Assembly: GCA_015061605.1 (NCBI GenBank)
Contig: SUWH01000021.1
Span: forward strand, 1-51,852
Reading direction: 5' to 3'
DNA from: Lentisphaerota bacterium
Lineage (GTDB): Bacteria; Verrucomicrobiota; Lentisphaeria; Victivallales; Victivallaceae
Length of the DNA: 51,852 nucleotides
Of the stretch, positions 33,244-42,525 are shown one piece after another. Numbering within the stretch: the stretch's first letter is position 1; every line of letters begins with the position of its first letter. Below the pieces are notes generated by a model. It had not been told where the DNA came from. It made no database searches and worked only from the letters and a program-made list of their open reading frames with translations. The position numbers were made by a program, and so were the translations under genes.

Positions 33244-34067
33244 GCAGTACCGAACTGATTCAACTTGCCAATGCTCATTGGCAGGTTGAAGTAACTTCAC
33301 ACGGGGGGCAGGTTTTGCGGGCATGGCACCGCAAATCGCCCCATGCCGTGATCTTCTGCGGCAGAAAAGCGGAAATTCTCCCCGGCAAAGCGATCCGGGG
33401 CGGAGTTCCCGTATGCTGGCCGTGGTTCGGTGCATCGGAGATTCCCGGTCGTCCCATTCAGGGATTTGCCAGGACGGCAAAATGGGAAACTGATGTAATG
33501 GAAAAGGATTTTATCCGTTTTGTTTTGCCGGAAAAAAATGTGCCGGAAGAGTTGCGGGATTTCCCGTTTGAGTTGTTTTCTGAAATCCGTCTTTCTGAGT
33601 CACTGGAAATTTCTCTGGTCATGAAAAACACTGGGAGTGTTCCGGTAAATATTTCCTGCGCTTTGCACACCTACTTTGCCGTGAGCGATTGTGAAAAAGT
33701 TTCCATTGCCGGATTGAAAAATACTCCTTTTACGGTCAAAGGCGGAGCTGAAGAAGTTGACCGGGACGATCAGCTTGTCATCAAAGGAGAAGTCTGCCGC
33801 CTCTATTGTCCGCAAAGTCAGGCATTGACTTTGCATGATCCGGATTGGCAGCGGGATATTGTGATAGAAAAGCACAACTCCAACTCTACACTGGTTTGGA
33901 ATCCGGGCGCGGAACGATGTGCGCAGATTGGCGATCTTGCCGATGAGGAATATCACGATTTTCTCTGTATCGAAGCCAACCGCGCCGGAAGCGACACCCT
34001 TACTTTACTGCCCGATAAGACGATATTACTTGGTCAGCGTATTTCCAGTTCATTTCCGTCAGAGTAA
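33240..34067 (+). CDS. D-hexose-6-phosphate mutarotase (aldose 1-epimerase family)
   Basis: 275 residues starting at GTG 33240, which overlaps the preceding stop. It belongs to the YeaD-like branch: KAIRGGVPVCWPWFGASE (phosphate-binding Arg region), GFARTAKWE (catalytic His position here shifted), the strand ALHTYFAVSD with the catalytic His, and LVWNPGAERCAQIGDL with a second conserved site. It would speed interconversion of alpha and beta anomers of hexose 6-phosphates. It is the last gene of the cluster begun by the LacI-type regulator. Confidence 0.83.
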   Translation: MSSTELIQLANAHWQVEVTSHGGQVLRAWHRKSPHAVIFCGRKAEILPGKAIRGGVPVCWPWFGASEIPGRPIQGFARTAKWETDVMEKDFIRFVLPEKNVPEELRDFPFELFSEIRLSESLEISLVMKNTGSVPVNISCALHTYFAVSDCEKVSIAGLKNTPFTVKGGAEEVDRDDQLVIKGEVCRLYCPQSQALTLHDPDWQRDIVIEKHNSNSTLVWNPGAERCAQIGDLADEEYHDFLCIEANRAGSDTLTLLPDKTILLGQRISSSFPSE

Positions 34068-34139
34068 TGCGGCTTCCGGTCGCCGGCAGGATTTATTACA
34101 GTATTTACCGGGTGAGCAATATTTTATCCGGAATTTTTA

Positions 34140-35000
34140 TCAGGTGACATTTGAAGACCGGTCAGATTTTTTGTTTCCGGAAAAATTTTTCCGGAAGTTG
34201 CCGGGGCTTATGTTATATTTACGCCGGAAACACTGGGTGAAGTATATGGGATTGTCGAAACCGCTGCTGCGTGCGATATCCTGAATGCCCATGTCTGTGG
34301 TCAGCAGCAGATGTTCCGCGTAACGTAAACGTTTTTTCAGTAAAAAATCAGCCGGAGTATCTTCAAAACTTTTATTCCAGTAACGGTAAAGAGTCCGCAT
34401 GCTTATCGAATATTTTTTGCAGATATTTTCTAAAGTGATATTTTCGGTAAAGTGAACATTTAAGTAAGATATAAGTTCGAATATCACCGGTTCTTTGACC
34501 GGTTCCCCGTGATTTAACGCTGTATCAAGGGAAATCTCTCTTAGCAATTGCAGGAAAAGCATGTCCATCCGGTCGGCATTGCCCGGAATAAACATACATT
34601 CCATATTTTCTATTATTTCATCGATTATCTGCTGGATATTCTGAGTCAGCCGGAATGCTCCTGATACCGGTTGGAAGTTATTCAGTATATATTCAAAATC
34701 TTCCGGAACAAAGGTGAATATCAGTTCTTCATGCCGCCTTGCTGACAGAGTGTGAAGCTTGGTTCCTTTGGGAATGATGCTTATGTATGGTGAATTGGAG
34801 TTCAATTCCTGTAATATTCCGTTTTGTAAACTTTTGCACGGACGGTTTTCCTGATTGAATGATATGCTTATCAAATCAACGTGCAATGTGCGGTTGCGAT
34901 TGAAGTAAATGTGATCTTTCATCAGAGAAACGCTGCGGAGTTTGAATGGAAATTTCAACAGCCGCGGCAGTTCTTGAAGATAAAATATCCTGTCCGCCAT
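34140..35000 (-). CDS. AraC family transcriptional regulator
   Basis: 286 residues. The N-terminal ~180 residues form a sensor with the cupin-like segment SPYISIIPKGTKLHTLS; the C-terminal domain has two helix-turn-helix motifs: ITLENICKKYSISMRTLYRY and MGIQDIARSSGFDNPIYFTQ, ending with the family pattern CFRRKYNISPGNFRK. GAGGA lies seven bases before the ATG. It is divergent from the GH1 gene at 35212 and is the likely regulator of the GH1/pseudopilin/DUF4838 genes. A perfect 22-base palindrome lies within its last codons. Confidence 0.87.
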   Translation of the reverse strand: MADRIFYLQELPRLLKFPFKLRSVSLMKDHIYFNRNRTLHVDLISISFNQENRPCKSLQNGILQELNSNSPYISIIPKGTKLHTLSARRHEELIFTFVPEDFEYILNNFQPVSGAFRLTQNIQQIIDEIIENMECMFIPGNADRMDMLFLQLLREISLDTALNHGEPVKEPVIFELISYLNVHFTENITLENICKKYSISMRTLYRYWNKSFEDTPADFLLKKRLRYAEHLLLTTDMGIQDIARSSGFDNPIYFTQCFRRKYNISPGNFRKNFSGNKKSDRSSNVT

Positions 35001-35109
35001 AATTATTCCTCTTTTACGGCAATATTGTATTATTATACTTTAAAAAATACGGTGGCAGAGAAACATTGCTTTTTGGCAAAAAATCATCAATCTACGCAAA
35101 GAACAACTG

Positions 35110-35138
35110 TTGCAAAAGCCGCTTTTTTCAGATATAAT
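35110..35138 (+). promoter_or_regulatory. Promoter for the GH1-led gene cluster
   Basis: TTGCAA (35110-35115), 17-base spacer, consensus TATAAT (35133-35138), 73 bases before the ATG at 35212. It lies in the interval shared with the divergent AraC gene. Confidence 0.65.
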
Positions 35139-35211
35139 ATATCATGTGTCAGAAAAAATTCAAATTTGTGTGGTGATTTATCAATTTTCAATATAAGGAT
35201 TTTGGCATAAA

Positions 35212-36555
35212 ATGATAAATTTTGAATTTCCGGAAGATTTTATCTGGGGATGCGCGACGGCATCCAATCAAATCGAGGGTGCTGTAGATGCGGATGGTAA
35301 ATCGCCAAGCATCTGGGATGCCAATATGCGTGACCAACCGGAAAAATTCTGGAATGGTCATCACTATAACACTACCATTGCTGATTTTTATTATCACTAT
35401 AAAGAAGATATTGAAAATATGCGTGAACTTGGATTGAAAAGTTTCCGTTTTTCACTATCCTGGACCCGGATTTTGCCGGATGGCAGAGGAGCGGTCAATC
35501 CGAAAGGAATTGATTTTTATGACCGGGTAATTGATTGTCTGCTGGAAAACGGCATCGCTCCGTTTGCAGACCTTTATCACTGGGATCTTCCGGAATCTCT
35601 GGGAAAAGCCGGGAGTTTTCTCAATCCGCAGGTCATTGATGACTTTCATGATTATGCAGAAGTATGCTTTAAACACTTCGGAGATCGGGTCCGTTATTGG
35701 AGCACGATCAATGAACCATCGGCAATGCGTTGTTTCACAGCTAATGATCCGCGGTTTGATTTTCAGGATCCGGCCTGCTATCTTACTTATGTCCGCAATG
35801 TGTTGAAAATGCACAATGCCGCAGTTAAAAGTTTCCGGGAAAATGTCGCTCCCGGTATCGCCGAAATCGGGGCGGTCAGTGCTTTTGTTCCGATCTATGC
35901 CCGAACTTCCGATCCGAAGGACATTGAGGCGGCGAAAATTCAGGAGGATTATGTGTGCAATGTCTGGTTCTCCGGTATATTGAAAGGTAAATATCCGGAA
36001 CGTCTGCTTACTCATGCCGGTTTGAAATGTGATTTCCGTGATGAATTGCAGGCTGAACTTACCGCCTGTCATCAGCCGGTAGATTTTATCGGTGCAAACT
36101 ATTATTACCCCAACACGATCGGTTATAAAGAGGGGAATTTCCTCAATACTGAACTTGCACAGGTCTATTATGCTCAAAGTGATTACGGTTTCCGCATTTA
36201 TCCGCAGGGTTTGTATGATACATTGATGTATTTCAAACGTGAATATGGGAATCCTAAAATTTTCCTGACCGAAAACGGCTTTGCCACCGATCGGGAAAAG
36301 CATGGTGCCGATCTGGAAGATGATGAACGCATCGCTTATTTGAAAGAACATTTTCGCGAATTGAACCGTGTACTTGATGCAGGAGCAAATGTGCAAGGGT
36401 ATTTCCTCTGGTCTATCGTGGACACTTTTGAGTGTTTCAACGGGTTGCGTTACCAGTTCGGTTTGAACCATATAGATCTGGAAACCAAAAAACGGACAAA
36501 GCGTAAAAGCTGGTATTATTATCAGGATTGTATAAAAAAACACCGTACAGTTTAA
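35212..36555 (+). CDS. GH1 family beta-glycosidase
   Basis: 447 residues, the normal GH1 length, without signal peptide. The acid/base Glu is in STINEPSA (E168) and the nucleophile Glu in FLTENGFA (E354). The N-terminal [20 protein letters not shown] signature and the [15 protein letters not shown] strand are standard. The family cleaves beta-glucosides, galactosides and 6-phospho variants. No clear phospho-binding Ser/Lys/Tyr set was identified, so a plain beta-glucosidase is more likely. AAGGA is 12 bases from the ATG, a long gap. It is followed 14 bases later by the pseudopilin gene. Confidence 0.93.
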   Translation: MINFEFPEDFIWGCATASNQIEGAVDADGKSPSIWDANMRDQPEKFWNGHHYNTTIADFYYHYKEDIENMRELGLKSFRFSLSWTRILPDGRGAVNPKGIDFYDRVIDCLLENGIAPFADLYHWDLPESLGKAGSFLNPQVIDDFHDYAEVCFKHFGDRVRYWSTINEPSAMRCFTANDPRFDFQDPACYLTYVRNVLKMHNAAVKSFRENVAPGIAEIGAVSAFVPIYARTSDPKDIEAAKIQEDYVCNVWFSGILKGKYPERLLTHAGLKCDFRDELQAELTACHQPVDFIGANYYYPNTIGYKEGNFLNTELAQVYYAQSDYGFRIYPQGLYDTLMYFKREYGNPKIFLTENGFATDREKHGADLEDDERIAYLKEHFRELNRVLDAGANVQGYFLWSIVDTFECFNGLRYQFGLNHIDLETKKRTKRKSWYYYQDCIKKHRTV

Positions 36556-36569
36556 TCAGGAGGTATGTT

Positions 36570-37250
36570 ATGAAAAAATGTTTCACTTTGATCGAATTGC
36601 TGGTCGTTATCGCCATCATCGCGATATTGGCAGCAATGCTGCTGCCTGCGTTGCAGAGTGCGCGGGAACGGGGCCGGGAAGTCGATTGCCGTTCAAACAT
36701 GAAACAGATCGCAGTCGGTTTTACTATGTACAATACGGATAATAACGGATGGTATCCGGCATTGTGGGGCAAGTATCCCGGATATTATAACAACAAAAAT
36801 ATTATCTGGACCGGGTATATTGCCAAATATGTACATGTCGATCCGGCTCAAAATCGTGATGTCGTTATGGGAAAAGTTTTTGACTGTATTTCCAACAATA
36901 AAAATATTTCTTCCACCCGGGATACGATGACTTATGAGTCGGTTGCTTATCCATCGGATTTTGAATTTTCCTACGGCTATAATTACTTTTTACAGAATGG
37001 TTTTTGGAATGTTAAAGTTTCGCAGGTCAGATGGCCCAGCAAAACTATGGTCGCTGTTGAAAGTCTCGGCAGCACCGGTGTCAGTCCAAATGGCTCGATC
37101 GCCAATAAGAATCTGGCAAAAAACCGGCACGGCAACCGTTGTAATATATCCTTTATTGATGGTCACGCTGAAGCGGAGATCGCCGCCAAGGTCAATGCTT
37201 CACCCAATGATACTTCGATAAACAAGTTTTGGAAGCCTTATGAGATGTGA
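36570..37250 (+). CDS. Type II secretion-type pseudopilin (H-X9-DG family)
   Basis: 226 residues from ATG 36570, preceded by a perfect AGGAGGT. The prepilin leader is very short (MKKC), followed by the methylated/cleaved hydrophobic helix [19 protein letters not shown] and the continuation [20 protein letters not shown]. The -1 residue is Cys rather than Gly. The globular part ends with [15 protein letters not shown], the conserved C-terminal 'DGH' element of this PVC pseudopilin class. It should be processed by a prepilin peptidase and sit at the inner membrane/periplasm. It is placed between a GH1 glycosidase and a secreted DUF4838 protein, a pairing repeated at 44588. Confidence 0.9.
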   Translation: MKKCFTLIELLVVIAIIAILAAMLLPALQSARERGREVDCRSNMKQIAVGFTMYNTDNNGWYPALWGKYPGYYNNKNIIWTGYIAKYVHVDPAQNRDVVMGKVFDCISNNKNISSTRDTMTYESVAYPSDFEFSYGYNYFLQNGFWNVKVSQVRWPSKTMVAVESLGSTGVSPNGSIANKNLAKNRHGNRCNISFIDGHAEAEIAAKVNASPNDTSINKFWKPYEM

Positions 37251-37274
37251 TTTGTTTCAGCGAGAGGACGTCAA

Positions 37275-40031
37275 ATGAAAAAACTGTTTTTTTTGTTACT
37301 GTGCTGTTCAGTTGTCTTCCGGATATATGGAGTTGATATAACTGTTTTTGCAAATAAAAAACCGTGGATATTCTGGGATATCGATTTCCGGAAATTTCCT
37401 GACGGTACTCACCGGATCAATGCTGTGGCAGAGCAGGATTTTAAAAAATATTTCAGACAAATCACCGGTTGCACATTGCCGGTTGTGCAAAACGGCGGAT
37501 TGATACCGCTGCGTGCCAGGATCGTCGTGAATAAAAATTTTGATGTGCAGGATTGCCGGATTGATATATCAGAAAAAGAAATCATGTTGACTGCTGTCGA
37601 TACACTCGGAATAGTCAATGGCCTGTATACTCTGCTTGATCACTGGAGGTGCCGTTGGATATTGCCGGGAGAAATGGGCGAAGTCATTCCGCGCTGTCAG
37701 GAGTTGAAACTTGCCGCCGGTACGATGAATTTTACCAATGCGATGGACAGCCGCGTTGAATCATCCTGGAAACAGGGGGATGATCATCCTGTATGGCGGC
37801 TGCGCAACCGTCGCGGAGCTAAACATCGGCTCACCGCCCAGCACTACTGGCTCCATGCAATTCCTCCGAATAAATATTTCAAGGATCATCCCGAATATTT
37901 TGCACTTATCGGCGGCAAACGGATCCCGAGCCAGCTTTGTTCATCCAATACCGCCGTACGCGAATTGATGGTGCAGAAAGCTCTTGAATACTTTAAAATG
38001 TTTCCTGCCAACGCAAGTTTTCCAATGGATCCTGCGGATGGATTTGACCATTGCCAGTGCAGAAATTGCGTCGCTCTGGATGATCCCGGAGTCAAGAATG
38101 AAGGTTATCCCTGTGTGAGCAACCGGGTTACGGTATTTGCCAATTTTGTGGCAGAACGGATCGCGGATAAGTATCCGGATAAGAAAATCGGATTTTATGC
38201 TTATGCCAATAAGAAAACTCCACCGTCAGTTAAAATGCATCCGGCGTTGTTTGTTCCCTATACCCGCGATTCTTCCAGTTTGCTGCATTTGATGCCCGAT
38301 CAGGCGGTTCCCAGTTCGCTTGAATACTGGGAGCTGCTGGAAAAATGGCAGAAGGTTTGTGCCAATATGTACGCCTACGAATATGACCCCATAAGCTGGA
38401 CCGGAAGTCTGTTGTGCCCGATATATCTGGAACGTGCCCGTGCATTGCAGAAGCAGCACAGCATGGGAATAAAAGGAGTTATTACCGATCTTGGCAGCCG
38501 GGCTGATGCTTCACTGTTTGTAAACCGTTATCTGGAGGCCCGTTTCAAGGCCGATCCGACTCTTGATCCGGTGGGTGAACTTACTGCAATGTGCAGGGCA
38601 TTTTTCGGTTCGGCGGGTGATTTTATGACCGGATACTATCTTGCATTGGCAAAAGTTACTGACTGCAAGAGTGATATACGTTTCGGTATCGATGGGTATG
38701 AACGTCTGTTCACTCCGGAGATGATCCGGCGGGCACGTAAGTTTCTGGAGCAGGCTCTGGTTGTCGGAAAACGTTCAAATGATCCCATGCTTGGCCGTCG
38801 GCTGAAAATGGTTGAGCTCGCCCAGAATTATCTGGAAAGTTATCTGAATTTTATCTGGAATTTGAAAAAAGGTGATTTCAGAAGTTCTTCCGGAGATTCA
38901 GAAGCAATTTTCAGAGCAATTGACGCTCTTTACAAAGAAAATCCTGCCTATATTGATCCTGCCGGAGCCAAACGGCGTATAAATACTGCGATGAAAAAAA
39001 ACATGGCAAAATTTTTCCCGGATAAATACGGTTTTATCCGGACATGGAAGCTTGCCGGTCCGTTTGACAACGGAAAACGTGATGCCATTGTGAATGACGG
39101 AAACATTTTTGCTTCAGGAGTTGTATCGGCGAATCTTCGTACTTATACCTCAAAAGAGGGATTTATTGATTTTACCGGAGCTTTTGCTCAAGATGTCAGA
39201 TCAGGAGAGGTTTATTACGCTTACGCGATGACCGATATCTACTCTCTGGCAGCAGTTCCGGTACAGCTCCTTACCGACAGTTTCTATCCATTTAAAGTAT
39301 GGCTCAATGGTCAACTGGTTTATTCGCGTGACAATATGGATGCGGATTGTCCGGATAAGCGGCAGATAAATGTTCAATTGCGCTCCGGAAACAATAAGAT
39401 AGCTGTCATGGTTGCGCAGGCTTTGCCGACACCTTTCAACCGTTGGGGATTCTGGCTCCGGATCGCTGATTTGAAAGGTGACCCCATCGATCCATCCAAG
39501 CATCAAAACAGTAACACCCATGAACTTGAAGAAGTTAAAGCAGCAATCAAACTGGTTAAAAGCACCGGAAATCCCAATCTGGTTCCCAAAGCAAATCTGG
39601 AAAAGATTTCCTCCGTCCGTGCAACTTCATTCGGCGTATGGCCTCCATCGATAAAGAGTAAAGTGACACTGGATCAGAGCCGGGCATGTTCCGGGAAGAA
39701 TTCGATCCGGTTCCGGAATGTTACTGATGGCAGTCTGAATCGCTTTTTCCCGGTTAACCCCGGCGAGAAATATTTGCTCGGTTTCAGTTGCTTCAATCCC
39801 GGCAGGGGAAACTGTTTCCTCACGGTTTCCTGGCGTGGGAAAGGTAAATTTTTGAGTTCAAAATTGAATCGGAGTTTCTTCCCTGCCGGGAGCGGCAGCT
39901 GGCGCAAAGTTTCCGGTATTGTCACAGTACCGGAAAATGCAGATCAGTTGACGTTCTGCATCTCCGTTACCGGGCAAGGGGTGGATGATATGTGTTTTGT
40001 CGATGATTTGTTACTTCATAAATTGCCTTGA
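37275..40031 (+). CDS. Secreted DUF4838 protein, multi-domain, probable glycan-acting
   Basis: 918 residues with a signal peptide (MKKLFFLLLCCSVVFRIYG). Residues ~25-130 resemble the N-terminal domain of GH67-type glucuronidases (a deoxyribose-nuclease-like alpha/beta: LGIVNGLYTLLDHWRCRWILPGE). The central DUF4838 region (~170-520) carries the CQCRNC cysteine triplet after PADGFDH (near residue 258) and the downstream GFYAYANKKTPP. Residues ~600-740 form a domain starting TWKLAGPFDNGKRD. The C-terminal part (~765-918, SSVRATSFGVWPPSIKS...) resembles a carbohydrate-binding jelly roll. The enzymatic activity of DUF4838 proteins is not established that I know of; GH67-like glycoside hydrolysis is a reasonable guess. 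TCCGGA occurs unusually often in this gene. Confidence 0.8.
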   Translation: MKKLFFLLLCCSVVFRIYGVDITVFANKKPWIFWDIDFRKFPDGTHRINAVAEQDFKKYFRQITGCTLPVVQNGGLIPLRARIVVNKNFDVQDCRIDISEKEIMLTAVDTLGIVNGLYTLLDHWRCRWILPGEMGEVIPRCQELKLAAGTMNFTNAMDSRVESSWKQGDDHPVWRLRNRRGAKHRLTAQHYWLHAIPPNKYFKDHPEYFALIGGKRIPSQLCSSNTAVRELMVQKALEYFKMFPANASFPMDPADGFDHCQCRNCVALDDPGVKNEGYPCVSNRVTVFANFVAERIADKYPDKKIGFYAYANKKTPPSVKMHPALFVPYTRDSSSLLHLMPDQAVPSSLEYWELLEKWQKVCANMYAYEYDPISWTGSLLCPIYLERARALQKQHSMGIKGVITDLGSRADASLFVNRYLEARFKADPTLDPVGELTAMCRAFFGSAGDFMTGYYLALAKVTDCKSDIRFGIDGYERLFTPEMIRRARKFLEQALVVGKRSNDPMLGRRLKMVELAQNYLESYLNFIWNLKKGDFRSSSGDSEAIFRAIDALYKENPAYIDPAGAKRRINTAMKKNMAKFFPDKYGFIRTWKLAGPFDNGKRDAIVNDGNIFASGVVSANLRTYTSKEGFIDFTGAFAQDVRSGEVYYAYAMTDIYSLAAVPVQLLTDSFYPFKVWLNGQLVYSRDNMDADCPDKRQINVQLRSGNNKIAVMVAQALPTPFNRWGFWLRIADLKGDPIDPSKHQNSNTHELEEVKAAIKLVKSTGNPNLVPKANLEKISSVRATSFGVWPPSIKSKVTLDQSRACSGKNSIRFRNVTDGSLNRFFPVNPGEKYLLGFSCFNPGRGNCFLTVSWRGKGKFLSSKLNRSFFPAGSGSWRKVSGIVTVPENADQLTFCISVTGQGVDDMCFVDDLLLHKLP

Positions 40032-40039
40032 GAAAAATT

Positions 40040-41464
40040 ATGAAAGAATCTGTTTTATCTGTCGGTTGGGCGCGGCGGGATATTACTCCGCCGCTTCCGG
40101 TATGTTTGTGTGGACAATTCCATATCCGGATCGCGGAAAAGGTGCTTGATCCATTGACATTGACCGCGTGGGCGGTTTCCAATGAGGAAGATTCATTACT
40201 TTGGATCTCCTGTGATCTTCTGGGGATACCGGATGACTTTCATGGCAGATGCCGGGAAATCCTCTCGGCAAAGTTGCCCGGATTCGATCCGGCAAAGCTG
40301 GTTTTAAGCGCGACCCATACTCATACTGCTCCATATCTGACTCCGATGTGGCATAATGAGGCTTTCCCGGCAGGGACATATCCGGTCAAGGACTATTTTG
40401 AATTGGTTTTGAATGCCGCTGTCGATGCGGCAATTGAAGCATGGAACAGTCGGAGAGCGGGCCGGATCAGTTACGGTCATGGTTATGCGGTATGTGCCTG
40501 GCAGCGGCGGATGACCTATTTCCATAATTTGGATCTGCCTCACGTTACCGGAGAAAAGATTGAAACCAATGCTGCTATGTATGGAGCAACCAATACGCCG
40601 GAATTCAAAGGTTTTGAAGGCAATACTGATCACCGGATCGATTTTATTTTTACCTATGATCAGGATGGTAAACCAACCGGTGCGGTTGCTGCGCTGCCGT
40701 GTCCGGCTCAGGCTACGGAATGGTTGAGTGAGATATCTGCCGATTTCTGGCATGAGGTAAGGATCGAATTGGCAAAACGTTACGGAGAAAATTTCCAGTT
40801 GCTGCCGCTGTGCTGTGCCGCCGGAGATTTGACTCCGCGTCAGCAACTTCAGAAGTCAGGTGAAGAACGCATGTTCCGGCTTTCCGGAAAAGACAACCGT
40901 CAACTCATCGCTTCCAGGATAGTTGCGGCATTGGAGGAGGCTGTGCAGTGGAGTTCGAAGGAGATGATCTCTTCGGTAAAACTTTGTCATTTGAACGGTG
41001 ATATTGATGTCAGCCGCCGCCGGATAAGTGATGATGAATATCAATTGATAAAATCCGGTCTGGCGCAATTGAAGCAGAGCTCCGGCAGTGATTTGCGGAC
41101 GGAGTCGGTGCGCAGGGCAAAACTTTTCCGGGCGGAACAGATTATTGAACGTTACAATGCTGCACAGGAAACATGTTCCATCGAACATCATGTTATCCGG
41201 TTGGGTGATGTGGCATTCTGTACTTGTCCGCAGGAGTTGTTTCTGAATTATGCTTTGCGTATCCAGGCTCAAAGCCCAGCCGTTGCGACAATGGTCATCC
41301 AGCTTGCCGGACGGGGAGTCCGTCCCAATGGTTATCTGCCCACAGTTGAAGCTGAATCTGGTGGCGGTTACAGTGCGTGTATCTATTGTTGTGCAATTTC
41401 GCCGGAAGGCGGTCAGCAGATGGTTGATTCCGCTGTTGCCAAATTGAAAAGCATTTTTATTTGA
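40040..41464 (+). CDS. Ceramidase-fold hydrolase, paralogue
   Basis: 474 residues from ATG 40040 (a TTG at 40028 overlapping the previous stop is an alternative; neither has a strong ribosome site). The superfamily signatures are WARRDITPPLPVCLCGQ at the N-terminus, the zinc motif LSATHTHTAPYLTP (~92-105), LPCPAQATEW in place of the second His region, CCAAGDLTPRQ and a C-terminal CTCPQELFLNYALR. It lacks a signal peptide and the C-terminal domain of secreted ceramidases. The residues after THTHT differ from the 20178 protein, so the substrates probably differ. It closes the GH1/pseudopilin/DUF4838 cluster. Confidence 0.75.
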   Translation: MKESVLSVGWARRDITPPLPVCLCGQFHIRIAEKVLDPLTLTAWAVSNEEDSLLWISCDLLGIPDDFHGRCREILSAKLPGFDPAKLVLSATHTHTAPYLTPMWHNEAFPAGTYPVKDYFELVLNAAVDAAIEAWNSRRAGRISYGHGYAVCAWQRRMTYFHNLDLPHVTGEKIETNAAMYGATNTPEFKGFEGNTDHRIDFIFTYDQDGKPTGAVAALPCPAQATEWLSEISADFWHEVRIELAKRYGENFQLLPLCCAAGDLTPRQQLQKSGEERMFRLSGKDNRQLIASRIVAALEEAVQWSSKEMISSVKLCHLNGDIDVSRRRISDDEYQLIKSGLAQLKQSSGSDLRTESVRRAKLFRAEQIIERYNAAQETCSIEHHVIRLGDVAFCTCPQELFLNYALRIQAQSPAVATMVIQLAGRGVRPNGYLPTVEAESGGGYSACIYCCAISPEGGQQMVDSAVAKLKSIFI

Positions 41465-41517
41465 TATCTTTGTTGAACCTGGATCGGTCAGATGGCAGAT
41501 ATATGCTGTCTGAACGA

Positions 41518-42525
41518 TCAGAATTCGACCGCTTTGACCGTTGCCCGTTTCAACAGAGCTTCGCATCTGCCGCAATGTGTGCAGTTTGTCGCGCAAAGGC
41601 CGGGAAGATCTTCACCGTCCAATGCCCGGTTGTCCAGTATTTCCGGAGCGAATGCACTTGCAAAACAGGGTTCAGTGAGGTCGTAAACATTGCCGTCAAA
41701 GTGCCCTCTGGTGTAGGCGGCAATGATCATCCGCGGTGAAATATGCTGCCGGGTGGCAAGTTTCATCACATCGATAAACGGTTCATATTTGCTCACATCC
41801 TCCGGGCGTATCCAGGAACTGCGTAAAAAATCGCTGCGGTTTTCCCGTTTTTTATAGCGTTCCCAGCAGAGGTGCGGCAGGAAATCTTTAACATTCTGCA
41901 CCGATTTTACTTCGGCATCGTGTGCAACCAGATTGTCGTGAAAAGTTTGACTTGGGCAGTTTCTCAAGCATCCGCTGTTGGCAAGCATACACAATTTTTT
42001 GCCGTTATTGCGGCAGAATTTGCTGAATTTTTCCACCGTCGGCAGATCGCGCTGCAAATCCCGCCGGATGTAGAAACTGTCAAATTTATCGGCAAGATAT
42101 TCCATGGCGGTCGTGGAATCAATTCTCATATTGACCGAGGCGCGGATCTCGATTTGGGGAAAAGCGCGTTTTATAACCGTTGCGGCAAATGGAGATGTGG
42201 TGGTGACGATCTCCGGCAGCAGAGCCTTTTTATCCAGATATTTCAAAATACCGGTGATCTCATTGCGGAACTTCTCCGAAACCGCATAAGCCCCGTAGCA
42301 GTTGCCATTCAAAAGCAGATCAAGCGCGATCCCCATTTTACGGATGGCGGTCAACTCATATTCAAGTTGATCAATACACTCTTCCGGAGTTCCGGCATCC
42401 GGTCTGCCTGACGCCGTTCCGGGAAAGGCAAAGTAGACTTCTCCGATATGAGTCTGATAATCAGCGATCATTTCACAGAAAAGTGTTCCGCTGTCGATGT
42501 ATTGAAAACCTGCAGCAAATTTCAT
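41518..42525 (-). CDS. U32-peptidase-like Fe-S protein
   Basis: 335 residues. The N-terminal TIM-barrel-like part and the segment GKKLCMLANSGCLRNCPSQTFHDN resemble the U32 'peptidase' family (RlhA, TrhP, UbiU/UbiV), which bind a 4Fe-4S cluster and modify RNA or quinones. A second cysteine set lies at the extreme C-terminus: C311, C315, C318 and C321 (CATNCTHCGRC), an arrangement expected for an iron-sulfur cluster. The start ATG overlaps the IclR stop (ATGA) and has GGGGGAG six bases upstream. It is the last gene of the minus-strand QueG-like/IclR/U32-like cluster. The homology is moderate and only by motif. Confidence 0.6.
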   Translation of the reverse strand: MKFAAGFQYIDSGTLFCEMIADYQTHIGEVYFAFPGTASGRPDAGTPEECIDQLEYELTAIRKMGIALDLLLNGNCYGAYAVSEKFRNEITGILKYLDKKALLPEIVTTTSPFAATVIKRAFPQIEIRASVNMRIDSTTAMEYLADKFDSFYIRRDLQRDLPTVEKFSKFCRNNGKKLCMLANSGCLRNCPSQTFHDNLVAHDAEVKSVQNVKDFLPHLCWERYKKRENRSDFLRSSWIRPEDVSKYEPFIDVMKLATRQHISPRMIIAAYTRGHFDGNVYDLTEPCFASAFAPEILDNRALDGEDLPGLCATNCTHCGRCEALLKRATVKAVEF

